A stretch of 42,306 bases of DNA from a virus: the IMG/VR virus record IMGVR_UViG_3300035698_000956, positions 1 through 42,306 of that record; one strand, written 5' to 3'. The notes below the pieces were generated by a model, which was given only the letters and a program-made list of their open reading frames with translations, ran no database searches and was not told the DNA's origin. Made by a program: the position numbers and the translations under genes. This document shows positions 7,018-13,786 of the stretch, one piece after another (position 1 is the first letter of the stretch; each line of letters opens with the position of its first letter).

Positions 7018-9316
7018 CTGTGAAGTGTGCGGTTCATCAGATGCAGGGTACGTGTATGATGATGGTGGTACATATTGTCACAAGTGTCACGCAGTAGGAG
7101 GGAGGAGAAAGGGAAGCATTCAACAAAAGAAGAAGATTAAGCCGTGCATTAACATTCCACGAGAGATACGGACGCTTCACGACAGGAAGCTCACTGATAA
7201 AACCTGTGCCAAGTATGGATATGCAGTCAGCACAAAGAAGTTGCGCTTCATTAGTGGCGGAGCTACAGCGCATGTTGCGGAGTACAGATGGGAAGGAAGA
7301 GTAGTTGCACAGCACATGCGTTCAACAGAGACCAAGGATTTCCTATGGTTAGGAGAGCGCAAGAGGGTTGAGCTATACGGACAACACCTATTTAGCAATA
7401 CGAAGAACACAAGATGGTCTACTGCTGTTGTAGTGACAGAGGGTATACCTGACTGCCTTGCTGTTAGTCAAGCGTTCAGAGGGAAGCGTGCAGTAGTAAG
7501 CGTACCAACAGGTGCGCCCTCTGCTTACAAGCATCTACGAAGAAATCTTGACTTCCTTGAGTCATTCGATGAAATCATTCTGTGGTTTGATGATGATGAC
7601 GAGGGACGTAAGGCAGTAGACAAGGCAATACCTTTGTTCACCGCAGGTAAGGTGAAGGTAGCCAAGGCTATGTATGGTTTCAAGGATGCAAACGCAATGA
7701 CTATGGCAGGCAAGCAGCTTGACATAGCTACATGCGTATACGAAGCACAACTATACAGACCCGATGAGATAGTACGTGGCAGTGAGATGAAAGTTAAGCT
7801 CAAGAATCGGACACGAGTTAAAGGTATTGATATACTATACCCTCAGCTAAGCGCAGGGTTACGAGGACTCAGACCGAAAGAGATAACTACATGGACAGCA
7901 GCCACAGGTATAGGTAAGACACACATGCTATCAGAGTTAGGGCTAGACCTTAACCAACGGGAGGACAAGAAGAACGTAGGGTTCATGTGTCTTGAGGACG
8001 CAGACATAGACACTGGTGATAAGCTAGTAGCCTTACACATGGGACGTAAGTTCCTTGACATAATGGAACATGAAGACCTGTCACCAGAGGAGCTGATAGA
8101 GTACGATAAGGCTCTTGATACGCTGTACTCTGACGATAGCTTCTGCTTTTACAATCACTTCGGTTCACTAGACAGTGAGCGTTTGTTCTCTATGCTTAGA
8201 CACATGGCTCTAGTAGAGGAGATGGATGTCATTGTACTCGACCATGTATCTATTATCATGAGTGGTATGGAGACAAAGGAAGGCGATGTTAAGGCGTTAG
8301 ACTTATTGATGACAGGCTTACGAGTATTAGTGGAACGAACAGGTGTAAACATACAGTTGATATGTCACCTACGTAAAGCTAAAGGACAAACTACACACGA
8401 GGAAGGAGCTAAGCCTAAGATGGACGACCTTAAGGGTAGTTCGGCTGTGATGCAGATAAGTGACAACATCGTTGGCGCACAACTGGTCAAGCAGAAGGAC
8501 GAAACCTACAAGGTACAGCTATGGCTGCTCAAGTGCCGAAAGAATGGCGCAGGTAGGGGACGCAAGGACATGCTTGTCTTTAACCCCGATACAGAAAGGT
8601 ATTCATGTGAGATGGACGAGGTAACTCACATGCCCACTACACACGGTAACACCTCAGCATTTGAATTAGATTCAGGAGATTTAACAATGGCTAGACGTAG
8701 TAAAGAAACAGTAAGCGTACAGGATAGAGCAGGAGTTGCACTCACAATAGGAACACCAGTAGTATTCGTAGCATCAGGCAAAAGAACACTTGAGTATGCA
8801 GAAGTAGCAGGATTTGGCAAAGCTAAAGTCAGCATCAACGTGTTCATTCCAGAAAACTCTAACAACGTAGAGAATACATTCCGTGAAGCAGGCGACCTCC
8901 TTGCTATCAGTGCTGACGACCTTCCAGAAGCAGAAGCTCTTGTGCTTGAAGACTGGAACAACGATGATGGTGAAGAAGAAGCACCTGCACCTAAGAAGAA
9001 AGTAGCACCTAAGAAGAAAGTAGAGAAGAAAGCACCACCAGTAGCAGGAGCAGACAACCCATCCATTGATGACATGCTTGACGAAATGATTGAAGCAGGG
9101 GAACTCACAGATGAAGAAGCAGACGCTATGGCTGATGACGAAATTATTGCTATGTATAATGACGCTGACGAAGACGAAGAAGAAGAAGCTTATGTTGAAC
9201 CACCTAAACCTGCAAGAAAACCAAGAGCAAAAGCACCTGTAGCTAAGAAACCTGCTATGTCTACACGTAACAGGAAACCAGCAGCTAAACCAGTAGCTAA
9301 ACGTAGAAGAAGATAG
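6968..9316 (+). CDS. Primase-helicase (T7 gp4-like), with in-frame C-terminal extension
   Basis: Bifunctional replicative primase and hexameric helicase. An N-terminal zinc-binding domain is visible (CEVCGSSD with CHKCH), then TOPRIM motifs (VVVTEGIPDCLAV and ILWFDDDDEGRKAV). The helicase Walker A is TGIGKT at residues 313-318, followed by VIVLDHVSIIMSG (Walker B type) and QLICHLRKAKG. No ATG precedes the zinc domain. The start is TTG 6968 or TTG 7001; AAAGGA at 6981 slightly favours the latter. A T7-sized helicase ends near residue 573 with an acidic aromatic stretch (AFELDSGD). The frame then continues for 209 more residues that look like a separate protein with its own start at 8687. Confidence 0.93.
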   Translation: MSHYLKDCADTLGHQTNCEVCGSSDAGYVYDDGGTYCHKCHAVGGRRKGSIQQKKKIKPCINIPREIRTLHDRKLTDKTCAKYGYAVSTKKLRFISGGATAHVAEYRWEGRVVAQHMRSTETKDFLWLGERKRVELYGQHLFSNTKNTRWSTAVVVTEGIPDCLAVSQAFRGKRAVVSVPTGAPSAYKHLRRNLDFLESFDEIILWFDDDDEGRKAVDKAIPLFTAGKVKVAKAMYGFKDANAMTMAGKQLDIATCVYEAQLYRPDEIVRGSEMKVKLKNRTRVKGIDILYPQLSAGLRGLRPKEITTWTAATGIGKTHMLSELGLDLNQREDKKNVGFMCLEDADIDTGDKLVALHMGRKFLDIMEHEDLSPEELIEYDKALDTLYSDDSFCFYNHFGSLDSERLFSMLRHMALVEEMDVIVLDHVSIIMSGMETKEGDVKALDLLMTGLRVLVERTGVNIQLICHLRKAKGQTTHEEGAKPKMDDLKGSSAVMQISDNIVGAQLVKQKDETYKVQLWLLKCRKNGAGRGRKDMLVFNPDTERYSCEMDEVTHMPTTHGNTSAFELDSGDLTMARRSKETVSVQDRAGVALTIGTPVVFVASGKRTLEYAEVAGFGKAKVSINVFIPENSNNVENTFREAGDLLAISADDLPEAEALVLEDWNNDDGEEEAPAPKKKVAPKKKVEKKAPPVAGADNPSIDDMLDEMIEAGELTDEEADAMADDEIIAMYNDADEDEEEEAYVEPPKPARKPRAKAPVAKKPAMSTRNRKPAAKPVAKRRRR
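8687..9316 (+). CDS. Probable independently translated protein from internal start in primase-helicase frame
   Basis: ATG 8687 lies in the primase-helicase frame with a strong ribosome site, AGGAG at 8674-8678, eight bases upstream. It falls exactly where a T7-length helicase should end. The 209-residue product has a small beta-rich N-terminal part (IGTPVVFVASGKRTLEYAEV, GFGKAKVSINVFIPE). Next comes a Lys/Pro/Ala-rich segment (APKKKVAPKKKVEKKAPP), a very acidic segment (DADEDEEEEAY) and a basic tail ending RRRR. This layout suggests a nucleic-acid-associated protein, but I do not recognise a family. It could be made both free and as a helicase fusion. A strong terminator follows at once. Confidence 0.65.
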   Translation: MARRSKETVSVQDRAGVALTIGTPVVFVASGKRTLEYAEVAGFGKAKVSINVFIPENSNNVENTFREAGDLLAISADDLPEAEALVLEDWNNDDGEEEAPAPKKKVAPKKKVEKKAPPVAGADNPSIDDMLDEMIEAGELTDEEADAMADDEIIAMYNDADEDEEEEAYVEPPKPARKPRAKAPVAKKPAMSTRNRKPAAKPVAKRRRR

Positions 9317-9334
9317 GCTAAGTACAGCACACAA

Positions 9335-9370
9335 GGGAGGGTACCTTCGGGTACTCTCCCTATTTTTCTT
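9335..9370 (+). terminator. Intrinsic terminator after primase-helicase
   Basis: An 11-bp stem (GGGAGGGTACC with GGTACTCTCCC, one G-U pair) closed by a TTCG tetraloop and followed by TATTTTTCTT. It lies between the primase-helicase stop and the DNA polymerase ribosome site. No phage promoter is visible between it and DNA polymerase, so it probably attenuates rather than blocks transcription. Confidence 0.92.
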
Positions 9371-9382
9371 ACGGGAGATGCT

Positions 9383-11341
9383 ATGGATAGAAGGACGCAA
9401 TATAATTTTAAGAACCTAAAGAACATACGCCTACGTAACACAGAGGTATGGGATTTAGAAACAGATGACCTGTACCCTTACGCTGATTCTATATGGTGTA
9501 ACCACACGATGAACGTACACACTAAGGCAGTAGTGCGAGCAGACAACGATAGGTCAGGTGCTATTGTAGTAAACGAAACCCTGACTAGCCCTAAGTTACA
9601 GGTGCTTGTCGGACACAACATAACCAACTTCGATATACCATTGTACGAGGCTATGGGTGGCAAGCTATCACCTGATTGTTTGTTTGTTGATACTTTAATC
9701 ATGTCACGAGTAGCTTACCCTGAGATTGCTCTTCAAGACCTACGCCTGCTCAAGCAGGGATTCCCTAAGAAACTTATAGGCAAACATGGTCTTGAAGCGT
9801 GGGGTTACAGGATGAAACTACTTAAGGGTACGTATGGTAAGCAGAAGGATGCTTGGACAGAGTGGACACAAGAGATGTCGGACTACTGTGTACGCGACCT
9901 CGATGTTACACGCTTAGTGTATCTACACTTGCTCGAAGGACTCGACAACCCAAGCCACAAGGGTTACATAAACATACAGAGTTTAATATTAGCACATCAG
10001 GTCGCACATATAATCAGTAGGCAAGAGAAGTTTGGTGTGCCTTTCAACTTACGCAAAGGTCAGCAGCTTAGTGCCAAGCTGATAGATGAGCAAGACCAGT
10101 TATGTCTTAAGATACAACGCACGATTGAAGGGATTACTACGGTGATGAAGCTACCTGCATATCATACTGCACCTGATGGAGTTAGACATCTAACACTCAA
10201 GGCAGCAAAAGAAGCAGGGTGGCACAAGTCACACATGATAGCAGCAGAACCAGAGAAGCGATATGAACCTTTCAATCCTAACAGTCACAAGCAGGTGTAT
10301 ACATACTTCATGAAGACATACGGTTGGAAGCCTACTGTGTTCACTGATGGTGGTAAGGACAAGCTTGAGGAAAAGAAGCAGCCTAAGATTGATGACGAGA
10401 TACTACAGGCACTACCATATCCAGAAGCTAAGGACATAGGTAGGTACATGATGTTGCAGAAGAGAATCAGTCAGCTACTCACAGGTAAGTCAGCACTGCT
10501 CCGCAAGTACGACCATGACACAGGACGTATCTATGGTGCAGTCAATACTGAGGGTGCTAATGGCGGACGAATGACGCACTTCGCTCCTAACCTAGCACAA
10601 GTACCACGTGTAGGTACTGAGTATGGCACAGATTTTCGTGATTGCTTTGAAGCTCCAGAAGGTATGGTTCTAGTAGGTGCTGATGCTAGTGGTATAGAAG
10701 CACGAGTGTTGGGACACTTCCTACATCCTTATGATAAAGGAGCTTTCACACACAGGGCTATACATGGAGACAAGGACACTAACGATAGCATCCATTGTAT
10801 CAACGCTAAGATACTAGGGTGTGATAGAGACACAGCTAAGACTTGGTGGTATGCTTGGCAGTATGGAGCAGGAGCAGGTAAGCTTGCGAGCATACTCAAC
10901 TGTGACATAGTAACAGCAGCAAAACTAAGTGCTAAGTTCTTGCGTGAAAACCCCGCAATCAAGCAGCTTAAGGAAGACTTAGGCTCACAGATTAAACAGT
11001 ATGGTTTTCTAGTAGGCATGGATGGACGTAGGTTATACAGTAGAGCTGAACATAGTATACTCAACCTCGCATGTCAGAGTGCAGGTGCTATCATTATGAA
11101 GGTGGCACTGGTGCTACTAGACTTCTCTCTTGAAGGTAAGTGTGGACTGCGTAAGGGTCTTGAGTATGAGTTCGTGTTGAACATACATGATGAATGGCAG
11201 GTAGCCTGTCTACCTCAGTTCGCTCAGCTTATAGGTAACGAATCAATCAAGGCAATGGAGAAAGCAGGTAAGAAAGTAGGGTGTAAAGCACCTATTACTG
11301 GTAAGTTTGATGTAGGTAAATCATGGAAGGAGACACACTAA
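9383..11341 (+). CDS. DNA polymerase, family A (T7 gp5-like)
   Basis: A 652-residue replicative polymerase (T7 gp5 is 704). The N-terminal 3'-5' proofreading exonuclease has VWDLETDD (D24, E26), GHNITNFDIPLY and YCVRDLDVTRLVY. Polymerase motif A is DASGIEARVLGHF (from D434), motif B is AKTWWYAWQYGAG and motif C is HDEW (D603). The motif B Tyr at the T7 Y526 position is retained, as in T7. GGGAG lies five bases before ATG 9383, immediately after the terminator. It presumably works with the primase-helicase and SSB. The stop overlaps the next start as TAATG at 11339. Confidence 0.96.
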   Translation: MDRRTQYNFKNLKNIRLRNTEVWDLETDDLYPYADSIWCNHTMNVHTKAVVRADNDRSGAIVVNETLTSPKLQVLVGHNITNFDIPLYEAMGGKLSPDCLFVDTLIMSRVAYPEIALQDLRLLKQGFPKKLIGKHGLEAWGYRMKLLKGTYGKQKDAWTEWTQEMSDYCVRDLDVTRLVYLHLLEGLDNPSHKGYINIQSLILAHQVAHIISRQEKFGVPFNLRKGQQLSAKLIDEQDQLCLKIQRTIEGITTVMKLPAYHTAPDGVRHLTLKAAKEAGWHKSHMIAAEPEKRYEPFNPNSHKQVYTYFMKTYGWKPTVFTDGGKDKLEEKKQPKIDDEILQALPYPEAKDIGRYMMLQKRISQLLTGKSALLRKYDHDTGRIYGAVNTEGANGGRMTHFAPNLAQVPRVGTEYGTDFRDCFEAPEGMVLVGADASGIEARVLGHFLHPYDKGAFTHRAIHGDKDTNDSIHCINAKILGCDRDTAKTWWYAWQYGAGAGKLASILNCDIVTAAKLSAKFLRENPAIKQLKEDLGSQIKQYGFLVGMDGRRLYSRAEHSILNLACQSAGAIIMKVALVLLDFSLEGKCGLRKGLEYEFVLNIHDEWQVACLPQFAQLIGNESIKAMEKAGKKVGCKAPITGKFDVGKSWKETH

Positions 11342-11508
11342 TGTTTTGGAGTGATACAATGCCACGACTCTCACTAATAATCACACACCACTGCTTCTGT
11401 CCTAACTGTCACAGGGAGTGGATATGTGTAAAGCCACGTGAGCATATAGCAGTGGTGTGTTCGTGTAACAAATGGTTTAGAGCTGAATGGGTAAAGAGAG
11501 AGAACTAA
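11341..11508 (+). CDS. Small zinc-ribbon protein
   Basis: A 55-residue protein of unknown function with paired cysteines (CFCPNCHREW and CSCNKWF), likely one zinc ribbon. ATG 11341 is chosen over ATG 11323 because it overlaps the polymerase stop as TAATG and has AAGGAG eight bases upstream. It sits between DNA polymerase and another zinc-binding protein, so a replication or regulatory accessory role is possible. Confidence 0.65.
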   Translation: MFWSDTMPRLSLIITHHCFCPNCHREWICVKPREHIAVVCSCNKWFRAEWVKREN

Positions 11509-11526
11509 CACACAGGAGGATTTATT

Positions 11527-12243
11527 ATGTTATGGTTGAAGAACGTAACGAAAAGGATTAAGGAGCGCAAGGCTAAGCGTGAGAGTAAGGAGCTTGTTGT
11601 AGTACAGGATAACACAGCTCTCGTAGCCTTAGAAAAGAAGCTTGCTATGCAGACACGTGTAATCAAAAAGATGAATCGTGACATAGCTAAGTGGAAGAGT
11701 ATAGCTGCTGAACGCCTAGTTGACTACGACATTAAGGACAACGAGTGCATAGCTAGTGATGAGAAGAGAGCAGGACTACAGGCTGTGATTATAGCAGCAG
11801 GTCTACGCATACCTATGGAGATTAATAAGAACATCAATGGCAAGTCAGCCGTAGGCGACTTGTACAAGAAGAAGATAAGTCAGCAGGCTAGACGTACAGC
11901 ATTAGACATGATGGCTAACATGGGACTAGAAGAAAACTCTGGTCTGGATGCTGCTATCACTGCTGGTTCAGAGGAAGCACGCAAGCAGCTAGAGGGTAGC
12001 AAGACCGAGAAGTTTTATAACCACATCACACAGCAAGAAGAAGAAATAGAAGTGGAAGACCTAGAACCTTATGATGACACGTGTATTCATCCTGAGCTTA
12101 CATGCAAAGAGTGTGGACACTGTATCAAAGAGGGCATCAAGTCAGTAGGTTTCGAGTGTGCTAACTGTGGCTGCAAGGAGTGTGACATAACTGATGTGAA
12201 CCTACCATGCACACGATGTGGCAAATCAGCTCATGATACCTAA
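11527..12243 (+). CDS. Coiled-coil protein with C-terminal zinc ribbons
   Basis: A 238-residue protein of unknown function. Residues 1-70 are basic and helical and probably form a coiled coil (KERKAKRESKEL, LEKKLAMQTRVIKKMNRDI). Residues 75-165 are helical. The last 60 residues hold several Cys pairs: CKECGHC, CANCGCKECD and CTRCGKS, probably two zinc ribbons. CAGGAGG lies before ATG 11527. It overlaps the next, membrane, gene by about 11 bases at its end. The layout resembles an oligomeric nucleic-acid or protein adaptor, but no family is recognised. Confidence 0.75.
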   Translation: MLWLKNVTKRIKERKAKRESKELVVVQDNTALVALEKKLAMQTRVIKKMNRDIAKWKSIAAERLVDYDIKDNECIASDEKRAGLQAVIIAAGLRIPMEINKNINGKSAVGDLYKKKISQQARRTALDMMANMGLEENSGLDAAITAGSEEARKQLEGSKTEKFYNHITQQEEEIEVEDLEPYDDTCIHPELTCKECGHCIKEGIKSVGFECANCGCKECDITDVNLPCTRCGKSAHDT

Positions 12244-12436
12244 ACTCCTACACCTTATAGGTGAGGGACTCGACACCATATCAGCCTGTATATTCATGGC
12301 TCTTGTAGTTCTTTTCCTACCGTTGATGTTCGCACTGGCAGCCTTCGGACTGCTAGGTGCTGTAGCCACACAGATATATACATATTTTACAGGAGGTACA
12401 TACGATGAGACCACGTTCACCGCAACTTTTGATTGA
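12233..12436 (+). CDS. Small membrane protein
   Basis: A 67-residue protein from ATG 12233 (a GTG at 12218 is also in frame). After a short N terminus it is almost wholly hydrophobic (FMALVVLFLPLMFALAAFG, LLGAVATQIYTYF), giving one long or two tightly packed membrane helices. It overlaps the gene before it and, by 32 bases, the exonuclease after it. Role unknown. Its position among replication genes rather than lysis genes argues against calling it a holin outright, though the hydrophobicity fits a small membrane-active protein. Confidence 0.6.
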   Translation: MIPKLLHLIGEGLDTISACIFMALVVLFLPLMFALAAFGLLGAVATQIYTYFTGGTYDETTFTATFD

Positions 12437-13145
12437 TGCCGACCTATTAGTGTATCGCTTCGCCTTTGCAGCAGAGACAGAGTTTGAAGGAGAGATAATC
12501 GTAGACGCAGAACATGCAGAGGAAAGGCTCGATGACTTCATGAATGATTTAATAGTACACCTCAAGCCTAGCAAGGTACACATGTGTCTAACTGATAGCA
12601 AGAATGGGTTCAGGAGAGGATTGTACCCTGAGTACAAAGGAGGAAGACCACCTAAGCCTAGACTGTATCGACATATGCGTGAGTACATAAAGGAACGCTA
12701 TGATTGTCTCGTCATGCGAGGACTTGAAGCTGATGACGTACTAGGAATCTATGGCACGTACCTACCTAATGCTATCATGTGTTCAATCGACAAGGACTTG
12801 ATGCAGATACAAGGCTACCATTTTAATTGGGAGCTATGGCAACTGTTACGTGTAGACGAGGATACAGCAGCGTACAACTTGTGGCTACAGATACTCATGG
12901 GGGACAGCACAGATAACTATGGTGGTGTACCATCAATAGGCAAGGGTAAAGCACCTGCTTACTTCGAGGACATAGACCCACATACCTATGGTATCACTGT
13001 AGCCAGTGTGTATCGTGCGTTCAGGCACAAGATAAAGCAGAAGTATGGCATGGGGTACAAGGACTACCTCAACATCATGTATAAATTAGCCAAGATTCTC
13101 ACCTATGAAGATTTCTGTGTATCGTCCTATTGGCGAGACATTTGA
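12405..13145 (+). CDS. 5'-3' exonuclease (T7 gp6-like, FEN family)
   Basis: A 246-residue exonuclease (T7 gp6 is 300) that removes primers and degrades host DNA. Metal-binding acidic residues are visible in order: D11 and D13 in LLIDADLL, the EADDVLG cluster (E108, D110, D111), D129 and D131 in SIDKDLMQI, and MGDSTDNYGGVPSIGKGKA, a helix-hairpin-helix-type region typical of this family. The GLYPEYKGGRPPKP arch segment also fits. AGGAGG precedes ATG 12405 inside the end of the membrane protein gene. The stop is followed almost directly by phage promoter 2. Confidence 0.92.
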   Translation: MRPRSPQLLIDADLLVYRFAFAAETEFEGEIIVDAEHAEERLDDFMNDLIVHLKPSKVHMCLTDSKNGFRRGLYPEYKGGRPPKPRLYRHMREYIKERYDCLVMRGLEADDVLGIYGTYLPNAIMCSIDKDLMQIQGYHFNWELWQLLRVDEDTAAYNLWLQILMGDSTDNYGGVPSIGKGKAPAYFEDIDPHTYGITVASVYRAFRHKIKQKYGMGYKDYLNIMYKLAKILTYEDFCVSSYWRDI

Positions 13146-13168
13146 TAATCTGGTGTACTCTTGAGAAG
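13146..13168 (+). promoter_or_regulatory. Phage RNA polymerase promoter 2 (late/virion region)
   Basis: TAATCTGGTG then TACTCTTGAGAAG, matching promoter 3 in 20 of 23 positions and promoter 1 in 18 of 23. TAAT begins at -17 if the G at 13163 is +1, the T7 geometry. It overlaps the exonuclease stop codon and is the likely start of the virion transcript. Confidence 0.8.
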
Positions 13169-13184
13169 TACGCTCTGCGTACTT
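13166..13184 (+). promoter_or_regulatory. Hairpin at the 5' end of the promoter 2 transcript
   Basis: AAGTACGC and GCGTACTT form a perfect 8-bp stem with a TCT loop. It starts at about +4 of the transcript predicted from promoter 2, so it would cap the 5' end of the virion mRNA and could protect it from 5'-dependent decay. There is no U-tract, so it is not a terminator. Confidence 0.65.
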
Positions 13185-13246
13185 AAGGTAACAATAAATC
13201 CTTTGGGTATACTCAGGTATACTCCCGTGTGTGCGTGGTGATAGGT

Positions 13247-13315
13247 AGGGAGGTAGTTTAATTGGGAAAACCGGACCTTACGAGGTGATGCAGGGTTCGA
13301 TGCCTGCTCTCCTTA
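13247..13315 (+). tRNA. tRNA-like element (degenerate or unusual tRNA)
   Basis: Several tRNA hallmarks occur in order. AGGGAGG can pair fully with TCTCCTT (acceptor stem, two G-U pairs). TA occupies positions 8-9. GTTT/AAAC forms a D stem with loop AATTGGGA, which has the expected GG. GCAGG and CCTGC flank a TTCGA T-loop core. ACC follows the acceptor. Against it, the total is about four to five bases short and the anticodon stem is weak (only ACC/GGT closing a loop with TTACGA). The T-loop also has an extra G. A possible anticodon is ACG (Arg). It may be a decayed tRNA, a tRNA mimic, or a processing signal in the virion transcript leader. Confidence 0.45.
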
Positions 13316-13375
13316 CCGATTCACTAAGATACATACGATAAAGCTAACCGCACAACACACACAAGGAGAATTATT

Positions 13376-13786
13376 ATGTCAAGCAAGAGACAAGGCAGAC
13401 TTAAGGATATGAACAAGAGGAGGAAACCAGAGCAGCCTACACTTAAGGCAATACCGCCACTAAGCGCAGACCTCGTAGCTGAGCTACTTAAGAACCATAA
13501 AGAGGCTTACATACATCACGAAGATTCCGATGTGTTTAGGCTACGCATAGAAGGGCAGCGCATTGCTATCCTCGACCTGAACAAGCAGTTCCTTAAGAAG
13601 AAAGTACCTGAGCTAAGCACTGACTTGATTAACATACTTCTTACCACGTACCCTGAGTCCTATGTGGACGATGGTGCTACAGATGTAACAAGGTTCAGGA
13701 ACGAAGGTAAACGTATGCTTGTACTCTCATTAAAACAACGCATGGAGTTAGCAAATGAACAAATCAAAACAGACGTTATCAAGTAA
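13376..13786 (+). CDS. Hypothetical protein upstream of portal, internally duplicated
   Basis: A 136-residue protein of unknown function, in the place of the small virion-associated genes before T7 gene 8. After a basic N terminus (KDMNKRRKP) there are two related units of about 50 residues. One starts near residue 29 (LSADLVAELLKNHKEAY, later RIEGQRIAIL). The other starts near residue 80 (LSTDLINILLTTYPESY, later RNEGKRMLVL). A clear ribosome site (ACACAAGGAG) precedes ATG 13376. Its end overlaps the portal gene by 32 bases. A minor head or head-tail role is inferred from position only. Confidence 0.75.
   Translation: MSSKRQGRLKDMNKRRKPEQPTLKAIPPLSADLVAELLKNHKEAYIHHEDSDVFRLRIEGQRIAILDLNKQFLKKKVPELSTDLINILLTTYPESYVDDGATDVTRFRNEGKRMLVLSLKQRMELANEQIKTDVIK

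Noticed and set aside
8774-9400. Antisense open frame (208 codons) opposite the end of primase-helicase
   Set aside because: Phe/Ser/Cys-rich translation typical of the complement of Glu/Lys-rich codons. It also runs through the terminator.
13241-13320. Phage attachment site in a tRNA, implying lysogeny
   Set aside because: The tRNA-like element is present, but there is no integrase, excisionase or repressor in the window.
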